A program made the translations under genes and the position numbers. Shown one piece after another: positions 58,014-64,000 of a stretch of 64,000 nt of DNA. The number at the start of each line of letters is the position of its first letter. The first letter of the stretch is position 1. Origin of the DNA: Nocardia iowensis (lineage in GTDB: Bacteria > Actinomycetota > Actinomycetes > Mycobacteriales > Mycobacteriaceae); contig NZ_CP078145.1 in the NCBI RefSeq assembly GCF_019222765.1, forward strand, positions 2,418,001 to 2,482,000, given 5' to 3'. Under the pieces are notes generated by a model, which was not told where the DNA came from, searched no databases, and saw only the letters and a program-made list of their open reading frames with translations.

Positions 58014-59102
58014 GTGGCGCACAAGGCGAGCGAAGAGATCGGGGCACGACCGGCCCGGGGTCGGCAGGGTGGCCGCATCCTTCGGCGGGCCGGGCTGGCG
58101 GTGTCCCTCGGGATCACCGCGGTGCTCGTCTCGGGCTGCTCGATCGACAATGTTTGGCTGCGGTTCGGCTGGCCCTCGGGTGTCACGCCGCAGGCGACCC
58201 GGATGCGGGAGCTGTGGACCTGGTCGATCGTCGCCGCCCTGCTGATGGGCGTGCTGGTCTGGGGTCTGACCTTCTGGACCGTCGCCTTCCACCGCAAGAA
58301 GCCGGACTCCCCGGAGTTCCCCCGGCAGACCGGGTACAACGTGCCGCTGGAGCTGACCTACACGGCGGTGCCGTTCGTCATCATCGCGGTGCTGTTCTAC
58401 TTCACCGTCGTCGTGCAGAACTACGTGCACGAGAAGGTCGACAACCCGGACGTCACCGTCGACGTGACCGCCTTCCAGTGGAACTGGAAGTTCGGCTACC
58501 GCAACGTGGACTTCAAGGACGGCTACCGGTTCGACGGCATCGACACCACGCGTGAGGCGTCGAACCAGGAGCAGCTGGAGGAGTACAAGGAGGCGACCAA
58601 GGACGGTCACCCCCAGCCGGGTCCGCTGCACGGCAAGCCCGCCAACGACATCCTCTCCTACCTGCACTACGACACGGTCGAGACCATCGGGTCCAGCTCG
58701 GAGGTGCCGATCCTGGTGCTGCCGACCAACAAGGTGATCGAGTTCCAGCTCGCCGCCGCCGACGTGGTGCACGCCTTCTGGGTGCCGGAGTTCCTGTTCA
58801 AGCGCGACGTGATGCCGAACCCGAAGGAAAACCACTCGGACAACGTCTTCCAGATCACGAAGATCGAGAAGGAAGGCGCGTTCGTCGGCCGCTGCGCGGA
58901 AATGTGCGGCACCTTCCACTCGATGATGAACTTCGAGGTACGCGCGGTTTCGCCGGACAAGTTCACCAGGTACCTGGACGCGCGCAAGGCTGGCAGGACC
59001 AATGCCGAAGCGCTCGAATCCATCGGTGAGTCGCCGGTCGCCACGTCGACCCGGCCGTTCAACACCGAGCGCACGACCAAGACCGCGGCCGAGGCAAAGT
59101 AA
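58014..59102 (+). CDS. ctaC: Cytochrome c oxidase (aa3) subunit II
   Basis: A 362-residue lipoprotein-type subunit that takes electrons from the cytochrome bc1-c complex through the CuA centre. Lipobox VSGC follows a signal sequence. Two membrane helices (WTWSIVAALLMGVLVWGLTFWTVAF and LTYTAVPFVIIAVLFYFTVVVQNYV) precede the periplasmic cupredoxin domain. CuA ligands are in VVHAFWVPEF and RCAEMCGTFHSMM (two Cys, Glu, His, Met). The GTG at 58014 has AGGAAGG about 8 bp upstream; the GTG at 58008 is too close to it. A 40-60-residue actinobacterial insertion (EQLEEYKEATKDGHPQPGP) is present. Confidence 0.96.
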   Translation: MAHKASEEIGARPARGRQGGRILRRAGLAVSLGITAVLVSGCSIDNVWLRFGWPSGVTPQATRMRELWTWSIVAALLMGVLVWGLTFWTVAFHRKKPDSPEFPRQTGYNVPLELTYTAVPFVIIAVLFYFTVVVQNYVHEKVDNPDVTVDVTAFQWNWKFGYRNVDFKDGYRFDGIDTTREASNQEQLEEYKEATKDGHPQPGPLHGKPANDILSYLHYDTVETIGSSSEVPILVLPTNKVIEFQLAAADVVHAFWVPEFLFKRDVMPNPKENHSDNVFQITKIEKEGAFVGRCAEMCGTFHSMMNFEVRAVSPDKFTRYLDARKAGRTNAEALESIGESPVATSTRPFNTERTTKTAAEAK

Positions 59103-59116
59103 GGGACTGATCTGAT

Positions 59117-59533
59117 ATGAAGATCGAAGCGCGGATTTTCGAACTGCTGACGGTGTTCTTCATCATCGTTGCGGTTGTCTACGGCTTCTTCACCGGCCAG
59201 TCCCGCACCGGCGTGGAATGGGCGGGCACCACCGCGACCGTGCTGACCGCCGGTCTGTCGTTGATCATCGGCACCTACTTCCGCTTCGTCGCGCGTCGCC
59301 TCGACCTGCGTCCGGAAGACTACGAGGACGCCGAGATCGTCGATGGCGCAGGCGATCTTGGCTTCTTCTCGCCCGGCAGCTTCTGGCCCATCACGCTGGC
59401 CGCGGCGGGCTCCATCACCGCCCTCGGCCTGGCCTTCTTCCAGTTCTGGTTGATCGGCCTCGGTGTGGTGTGTGTGCTGATCGCCGCCGCGGGTCTCGTC
59501 TTCGAGTACTACCTGGGTCCCGAACGGCACTGA
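59117..59533 (+). CDS. ctaF: Actinobacterial cytochrome c oxidase subunit IV
   Basis: A 138-residue membrane protein with about four helices ([75 protein letters not shown]). [24 protein letters not shown] is the conserved acidic loop of the family. It is a small subunit of the aa3 oxidase within the bc1-aa3 supercomplex. It lies 14 bp after ctaC, so is co-transcribed with it, and is followed by a strong terminator. It corresponds to Rv2199c. Confidence 0.95.
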   Translation: MKIEARIFELLTVFFIIVAVVYGFFTGQSRTGVEWAGTTATVLTAGLSLIIGTYFRFVARRLDLRPEDYEDAEIVDGAGDLGFFSPGSFWPITLAAAGSITALGLAFFQFWLIGLGVVCVLIAAAGLVFEYYLGPERH

Positions 59534-59542
59534 GCTACCGCA

Positions 59543-59585
59543 CGAAAGCCCCCTCCGCAGCCGCTGAGGGGGCTTTCGCCGTTTT
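59543..59585 (+). terminator. Intrinsic terminator after ctaF
   Basis: CGAAAGCCCCCTC (59543-59555) and GAGGGGGCTTTCG (59566-59578) pair perfectly over 13 bp with a 10-base loop, followed by CCGTTTTG. Confidence 0.85.
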
Positions 59586-59618
59586 GTGCACCAGAGAGTG
59601 CCGGGGGATCAGGCGGCG

Positions 59619-60425
59619 TCAGATGCCGAAGGCGTGCATGAGGCGGGCGGTGGAGCGCGGGGCGACCCCGGCGAGGGCGTAGAGGGTGCGGGTGAAGCGG
59701 GGCTCGACGCGGGGGTTGTTGCTGTGGATGACGGCCTCGATCCGGTGGGCCGCTCGGAGCGGACGCTCTGTGTAATGGGTTTCGGCGTCCGACTGGGCGG
59801 CCGGGTAGTGCACGGCGGTGACCTTGATCCCGTGTGGGGACAGTTCGGCGTCGGCGCACTGGCCGAAGGTGGTCCAAGCGGCCTGGGCGCTGGCGTAGGA
59901 GGCGAAATTCGGTGCGGCGCCGGTGTTCACGTTCCATGGACCGACGTTGATCACGTGACCCGAACCGGACCGCAGCATGGCGGGTAGGAGGCCGAGGGTG
60001 AGCCGCAGCGGGCCGAAGTAGTTGGCCGCCATCATCTGCTGATAGTCCCGGAATCGGTGCAGCGACTGGGCCACCGGTCTGCGCACCGGCCGCCCGGCCT
60101 GGTTGATCAGCACATCAACCGCACCGAACTCGCCGAGCACCCACGTCACGAGCTGGTCGACGTCGCCGAGCGCTGAGGTGTCACAGCGATACCAATGCGC
60201 GTCGCCATCGCTCGCGCGGATCTCCTCGCAGGCGGCGATGAGCTGATCGCCGCGCCGGGCGACCAGGAGTAATCGGGCGCCTTGGGCGGCAAGCACATTC
60301 GCGGTGGCGCGGCCGATATCGGAGCACGCGTCGGTGACCAGGACGCGCTGACCGTCGAGTGATACCGGCGAACGGTGACGCTTGCGATCGGTGAATTTGA
60401 CCGGAGCAGAACGAAATTCGGGCAT
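59619..60425 (-). CDS. Short-chain dehydrogenase/reductase-like protein with altered catalytic residues
   Basis: A 268-residue classical SDR-fold protein. The cofactor motif, usually TG-x3-G-x-G, reads TDACSDIG (residues 31-38). NNAG reads NQAG (108-111). The catalytic Ser position holds Gly162/Pro163. The Y-x3-K pair reads YASAQ (Tyr177, Gln181), so Lys is missing. The helix-4 Asn (Asn135, ANYFGP) is kept. The rest of the fold, including INVGPWNVNTGA and PHGIKVTAVHYP, is intact with no frameshift. It may be a pseudoenzyme or bind a ligand without redox chemistry. The start ATG encodes MPEFRSAPVK. A broken copy of its 5' end lies at 62645-62782. Confidence 0.85.
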   Translation of the reverse strand: MPEFRSAPVKFTDRKRHRSPVSLDGQRVLVTDACSDIGRATANVLAAQGARLLLVARRGDQLIAACEEIRASDGDAHWYRCDTSALGDVDQLVTWVLGEFGAVDVLINQAGRPVRRPVAQSLHRFRDYQQMMAANYFGPLRLTLGLLPAMLRSGSGHVINVGPWNVNTGAAPNFASYASAQAAWTTFGQCADAELSPHGIKVTAVHYPAAQSDAETHYTERPLRAAHRIEAVIHSNNPRVEPRFTRTLYALAGVAPRSTARLMHAFGI

Positions 60426-60595
60426 CGGCACAGCAACCTTCACATGCGAACGGGCTGAACACACGCACGGCACCCCGCCGACAGTGCCGAAGCCGCTTGC
60501 CGCCGCTATCTTCTGGCGACTATGTGCGGCCCGTCACAGTATAGAGTTTGCCGACCGATTGATGGGGCCGTTCGACTCGGTCGATCTGCCCGATG

Positions 60596-61432
60596 TCAAC
60601 TGCTCAAATGCCGGTAGCGGTGGATGGACAGCGGCAGGAATATCGCGATCAGCAGCATCGGCCACACTATCGCCATGAGCACCGAATGCTCGGCGATCCA
60701 GGAGTGATCGTTGCCGGTGGGATTGCCGAAGAGTTCGCGCGCCGCGGTGGCGGTGGACGACAGCGGGTTCCAGGCGGCGATGGCACCGAGCCAGGCGGGC
60801 ATGGTGGCGGTGGCAACGAACGGGTTGGCAAGGAAGCCGATGGGAAATTCCAGCGTGCGCACCGCGGTGACGGCTTCCGGATCGGCATGGAACAGCAGTC
60901 CGAGGTAGGCGCCGATCCACAGGAAAGCGAAGCGCAGCAACAACAACAGTCCCGCGGCGGCGAGTGCGTTCCCGAGACCGTTGTGCGGATACCAGCCGAT
61001 CGCTAGTCCGCAGCCGATGAGCACCGCCAGCGCGATTGTCGAATTGAGCATGTCGGCGAGGGCGCGGCCGACCAGGACAGCCGAGGATGACATGGGCATC
61101 GAACGGAAGCGGTCGGTGATGCCGCGCGCGGCATCGGAACTGACCGCGACCATGGTGGTGCCGATGCCGAACACCATGGTCATCGCGAACATGCCGGGCA
61201 GCAGGAACTCTCGGTAGTCGCCGCCGCCGGGAACGGTCATCGCGCCACCGAGCAGATATCCGAACATCAGCACGATCATGATCGGGAACAGCAGGGTGTT
61301 GGCGATGACGACGCCGGGTTGCCGCTGCCAGTGGGCGAGGTCGCGGCGGGCGAGGGTGATCGCGTCGGACACGGCCCAGGCCATCCGGTGCCGGTCCGGC
61401 GTAGCGAGCGTGGTGGGGGCAATGCTGGTCAT
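60596..61432 (-). CDS. ABC-2 type permease of a drug-type exporter
   Basis: A 278-residue integral membrane protein with about six helices: GVVIANTLLFPIMIVLMFGYLLGGAM, FLLPGMFAMTMVFGIGTTMV, IALAVLIGCGLAIGW, ALAAAGLLLLLRFAFLWIGAYLGLLF and others. NTLLFPIMIVLMFGYLLGG and FRSMPMSSSAVLVGRALADM match DrrB-like permeases, and EFPIGFLANPFVATATMP is the late conserved block. With the ATPase gene, which overlaps it by 4 bp (ATGA), it forms a DrrAB-like exporter for a hydrophobic compound. Confidence 0.92.
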   Translation of the reverse strand: MTSIAPTTLATPDRHRMAWAVSDAITLARRDLAHWQRQPGVVIANTLLFPIMIVLMFGYLLGGAMTVPGGGDYREFLLPGMFAMTMVFGIGTTMVAVSSDAARGITDRFRSMPMSSSAVLVGRALADMLNSTIALAVLIGCGLAIGWYPHNGLGNALAAAGLLLLLRFAFLWIGAYLGLLFHADPEAVTAVRTLEFPIGFLANPFVATATMPAWLGAIAAWNPLSSTATAARELFGNPTGNDHSWIAEHSVLMAIVWPMLLIAIFLPLSIHRYRHLSS

Positions 61433-62394
61433 GCGTAATCCTTTTCGGTGATGTGCTCGGCCGGGCCGCTGGTCAGTCGCAAGAACACCTCGTCGAGGGT
61501 GGGGCGACGCAGGGCGATGTCCTCGATCGGGATCTCGGATCGGCGTAGCGCGCCTGCGATGTCGGCGAGTGCGACGACCGGGTCGTCGACCGGGGCGCTG
61601 ATTCGGCGCGTGTCGACGTCGATGACCGGTTCTGTCCGCAAGTGAGGGCGTACGACGTCCGCGGTGGCGGGCAGGTCCGCAACGTCGTGCGTGACTATGT
61701 CGATGCGGTCCCCGCCCATTCGGGATTTCAACTGTTCGGGGCTGCCGGTGGCGATTACGCGGCCGTGGTTCATCACCGAGATCCTGGCCGCGAGTTGGTC
61801 GGCTTCTTCGAGGTACTGGGTGGTGAGCAGCACGGTCGTGCCCGCGTCGACCAGATTGCGAACCGCTTGCCAGACTTGGTTGCGGTTGTGTGGATCCAGG
61901 CCGGTGGTCGGCTCGTCCAGAAACAGCACCGGCGGGGCGACCAGAAAGCTGGCGGCCAGATCCAGCCGCCGCCGCATTCCGCCGGAGTAATTCTTGATCG
62001 GCTTGTCGCCAGTGTCGGATAACCCGAACCATTCCAGTAGTTCATCGGCCCGCCGCCGGGCCCGCACCGCACCGAGATGGTAGAGCCGCCCGAACATTTC
62101 GAGGTTTTGCCGCCCCGACAGCACGTCGTCCACCGCGACATGCTGACCGACCAGCCCGATCCGATGCCGCACCTGCGCCGCGTGCGTCACCACGTCGATC
62201 CCGGCCACCTCGACACGACCGGCATCCGGCCGCGCCAGTGTGGTCAAGATCCGGACCGCAGTCGTCTTACCAGCGCCGTTCGGGCCGAGCAGCCCGTACA
62301 CCATGCCCGCGGGCACAACCAGGTCGAATCCGTTCAGGGCCGCGGTGGTGCCGTACTGCTTCACGACCTGATCGCAGACGATCACGTTGTCCAT
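61429..62394 (-). CDS. ABC transporter ATPase, DrrA-like
   Basis: A 321-residue ATP-binding subunit. Walker A is LLGPNGAGKTT (residues 35-45). The signature is NYSGGMRRRLDLAAS, Walker B is VLFLDEPTTGLDP, and the Q-loop region is LVGQHVAVDD. A C-terminal regulatory part (IPIEDIALRRPTLDEVFLRLTSG) matches the daunorubicin-resistance DrrA subfamily. The ATG follows GAGGAG. Expression is probably governed by the 12-bp inverted repeat at 62410-62451, just upstream. No dedicated regulator gene is next to it. Confidence 0.94.
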   Translation of the reverse strand: MDNVIVCDQVVKQYGTTAALNGFDLVVPAGMVYGLLGPNGAGKTTAVRILTTLARPDAGRVEVAGIDVVTHAAQVRHRIGLVGQHVAVDDVLSGRQNLEMFGRLYHLGAVRARRRADELLEWFGLSDTGDKPIKNYSGGMRRRLDLAASFLVAPPVLFLDEPTTGLDPHNRNQVWQAVRNLVDAGTTVLLTTQYLEEADQLAARISVMNHGRVIATGSPEQLKSRMGGDRIDIVTHDVADLPATADVVRPHLRTEPVIDVDTRRISAPVDDPVVALADIAGALRRSEIPIEDIALRRPTLDEVFLRLTSGPAEHITEKDYA

Positions 62395-62409
62395 CCCGAC
62401 TCCTCAATA

Positions 62410-62451
62410 CTGTACAAAGTAGACTATTGGAGAATAGGGTACTTTGTACAG
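62410..62451 (-). promoter_or_regulatory. Operator-like inverted repeat upstream of the ABC exporter operon
   Basis: CTGTACAAAGTA (62410-62421) and TACTTTGTACAG (62440-62451) are perfect 12-bp arms separated by 18 bp. Each arm also holds a small palindrome of the form TAC-AAA/TTT-GTA, and the right one extends to GTAC-TTT-GTAC. Two adjacent TetR- or PadR-type binding sites are the natural reading. The region is AT-rich compared with its surroundings and starts 16 bp before the ATPase ATG. Confidence 0.8.
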
Positions 62452-62644
62452 AGTTTCAAGGGTGGGTAGTCGTGTGCCGAAACAACCGTGTCGGAGTAGC
62501 GCTTCCGTCATGGCGGAGGTGCTCAGCGCCGCGGCCCGATATGGCGGTGCGCGGCAGGCCGGTGTGCCTGGTGCTGCGACTCCCGAGGCCGGGCGCGCCG
62601 GTAGTCCGGAGGTGGTGGTGCGCGGCGGAGCCGAGGCTCTGGTG

Positions 62645-62782
62645 CCGGGACGCGCTGGCCTGCGAGTGATGCAGGCGCCCGGTGCCGCTTGTGGTCAATG
62701 AATTCGACAGGAACGGAACGAAATTCGGCATCGGCGCAGTAACCGTCACATGCGAACGGGTCGAACACACGCACGCCACCCA
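62645..62782 (-). pseudogene. Broken copy of the 5' end of the SDR-like gene
   Basis: This segment repeats the start region of the SDR-like gene (about 60335-60476) in the same orientation, with roughly four of five bases matching, including upstream sequence (CATGCGAACGGG, GAACACACGCACG). Relative to that gene one base is lost right after the ATG at 62731 (CCCG to CCG), which shifts the frame. In the shifted frame the peptide reads FRSVPVEFIDHKRHRAPASLAGQRV, matching FRSAPVKFTDRKRHRSPVSLDGQRV. Homology stops after about 32 codons. Confidence 0.75.
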
Positions 62783-62803
62783 CCCGCCCCACGGGATCCC
62801 CGT

Positions 62804-62859
62804 CGAACGGGACATCACCGAGCCTCGTCCCGCGATTCGGCGCAGTGATGTCCCGTTCG
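62804..62859. repeat. Dispersed inverted repeat, AACGGGACAT family (copy 4)
   Basis: CGAACGGGACATCAC (62804-62818) pairs perfectly over 15 bp with GTGATGTCCCGTTCG (62845-62859) across a 26-bp loop. It lies in the 710-bp gene-free stretch between the ABC exporter and the FAD-oxidase gene. From 62860 to 63104 nothing further was recognised. Confidence 0.75.
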
Positions 62860-63104
62860 GCTACAGAACGCTGTACTTGTCGTGGTTACGTCACTGCGGT
62901 GTACCCACCGTCACGGTCGTACACGATCACTGCAGCCACTACCGGCCACCCGAAAGTCCGGCGGCCCCACCGTATGCCCGACGCGTGGCACCTGGAAACC
63001 GCAGCCAGCTGGTCCTCGACAACGTCGCTGCCGAAGTCGCGCTGCGGCTCACTCGTCACACTGGGACCCACGGCGCGGTTTGCGAGCGGATCCTGCGAAG
63101 ACTT

Positions 63105-64000
63105 CTACTCCTCCGACTCGTAGCGCAGCGCATTCTCCGAGCGGCAGATCTCGTCGATACCAGAAACGATGTCGCGCAACAACTCTGACGGTAGGGCGGC
63201 GGGGCGGAGGCGGCTGGTGAAGGTGATCAGGCCGTGGTCTTCGGGGGAGAGGCCGCGGGCGGCGGATTCCGAGCGCAGGTAGCGGGAGCGCACGCCGTAG
63301 GTCATTGCGGAGATGACGGTGAAGCAGCCGGTGCGTTCGCGGTGTCCGGCGAACAGGTCGTGCAGGCGGTAGAAGACCGAGGTGTAGCTCGACAGCGGCG
63401 CGAAAATGCCGACCCGGTAGGCGGGGCCGCGCTCGGATGAGCTGAGGGCGGTGTCGGCGAGGTATTCCGCGTCGCGCAAGGTTTGCACCTTCGGCGCGAA
63501 GAGCACCGCGCCCGCCGCGGCGTTGCGCAGCGGCATACCGGCGGGGCCGCCCGCGGCGGAAGCGATGACGCCCAGCGACTTCCTCGCCCGCGAACCCACC
63601 TCGCGCCGCGCGCGCAGCGAGCGGGTCGGCGCGGTGGGGGTCAAGGTGGACCACTGGCCGAACCGCACCGTGCCGAGTTGCACATGTCCCACGCCGCCCG
63701 GCCGCGCGACCTTCAGCGGCGCGGTGTCGACCCAGCGACCCACCTGCAGTGCGGCGTTGCCGGGGCGGGTGATCTCCGCGTAGGCGTGTTCGACGAAGGA
63801 GTCGAAGTCGAGGAACCGGTCGGCGTTGGTGGTCAGCCAGGTGCGGTCCTTGTCGATGTCGATCACGTCGAGGGTGAGCGCGGTGATGATGCCCGCGCGC
63901 CCGCCCGCGCCGAGAATGCGGTGGAAGCGCTCGGTATGATGGGTGCGCCCGCAGGTGCCGATGCGCCCATCGTTGTCGACGTACTCCAGATCGACGACCT
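63105..64000 (-). CDS. FAD-dependent oxidase/dehydrogenase (PCMH type), 5' end outside window
   Basis: The frame is open from the window edge; about 297 C-terminal residues are present. Just inside the edge are VVDLEYVDNDGRIGTCG, RFHRILGAGGRAGIITALTLDV, the end of a PCMH-type FAD-binding domain, where G-AGGR-GIIT is the usual adenine- or pyrophosphate-contacting block (compare cytokinin dehydrogenase and related oxidases). The remaining part is a substrate-binding domain ending at NALRYESEE. The in-frame GTG at 63866 is internal. The substrate is unknown. The first FAD-binding half, with a possible covalent-FAD His, lies outside the window. Confidence 0.82.
   Translation of the reverse strand, partial: VVDLEYVDNDGRIGTCGRTHHTERFHRILGAGGRAGIITALTLDVIDIDKDRTWLTTNADRFLDFDSFVEHAYAEITRPGNAALQVGRWVDTAPLKVARPGGVGHVQLGTVRFGQWSTLTPTAPTRSLRARREVGSRARKSLGVIASAAGGPAGMPLRNAAAGAVLFAPKVQTLRDAEYLADTALSSSERGPAYRVGIFAPLSSYTSVFYRLHDLFAGHRERTGCFTVISAMTYGVRSRYLRSESAARGLSPEDHGLITFTSRLRPAALPSELLRDIVSGIDEICRSENALRYESEE

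Noticed and set aside
62682..63188. Plus-strand frame of 168 codons in the gap before the FAD-oxidase gene
   Set aside because: It runs through the pseudogene remnant and the inverted repeat and over the end of the oxidase gene. No domain or gene-like codon pattern.

Overview
The window is GC-rich DNA with tightly packed genes. Many reading frames start with GTG or TTG. Its core gene order closely follows Mycobacterium tuberculosis from about Rv2226 to Rv2199c (CHAD protein, panB, caeA-type lipoprotein, glnA2, glnE, DUF4191, glnA1, lipA, lipB, TIGR01777 epimerase, sucB/dlaT, leucyl aminopeptidase, gcvT, ilvE, cobS, cobT, DUF3043, HesB/IscA, adoK, asnB, ctaC, ctaF). This points to a mycolic-acid actinobacterium (order Mycobacteriales). 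Nocardia or a close relative is my best guess from gene content. No database search was possible.

Layout. 1-6.3 kb: the 3' end of an RNB ribonuclease, then a lipoprotein / prolyl aminopeptidase / CHAD operon, panB and a Hip1-like lipoprotein hydrolase. 6.3-10.8 kb: glnA2 and glnE. 10.9-22.1 kb: accessory genes (HPr-like protein, membrane-anchored EEP hydrolase, lipoprotein zinc protease, a four-gene CocE / M20 / monoglyceride lipase / RibH2 operon, DMT transporter, deacetylase plus glycosyltransferase, TY-Chap-like protein). 22.1-25.6 kb: DUF4191, YrdB, RDD and glnA1, which has a clear GlnR-type operator. 25.7-35.4 kb: a second accessory block (RHH/PIN toxin-antitoxin pair, cupin, guanine deaminase, secreted PtpB-like phosphatase, EF-G2, MFS transporter, CubicO-type lipoprotein). 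35.5-45.8 kb: lipoate synthesis (lipA, lipB), the E2 subunit that uses lipoate (sucB), pepA and gcvT. 45.8-46.7 kb: a gene-free nested tandem-repeat region. 46.7-59.5 kb: ilvE, an MBL hydrolase, cobS-cobT-cobU, a GlxA-type regulator, DUF3043, an A-type Fe-S carrier, adoK, asnB and ctaC-ctaF. 59.6-64 kb: an SDR that appears to have lost its catalytic residues, a drug-type ABC exporter with an inverted-repeat operator, a decayed copy of the SDR 5' end, and the 3' part of an FAD-dependent oxidase.

Functional links. The two glutamine synthetases and the adenylyltransferase GlnE form a nitrogen-assimilation group. GlnA1 keeps the adenylylation tyrosine and GlnA2 does not. LipA and LipB make the lipoyl groups carried by SucB; GcvT acts with the lipoylated H protein of the glycine cleavage system. 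CobU, CobT and CobS complete the lower-ligand steps of cobalamin synthesis. CtaC and CtaF are subunits of the cytochrome aa3 oxidase.

The less expected signals are: a dispersed intergenic inverted-repeat family with core AACGGGACAT (five sites), the gcvT-ilvE minisatellite, direct repeats flanking the ABC exporter formed by an SDR gene and its broken copy, a riboflavin-type lumazine synthase placed at the end of a hydrolase operon, a probably leaderless toxin-antitoxin operon, and a 52-residue membrane microprotein. I did not find a clearly new multi-gene defence or biosynthetic system.
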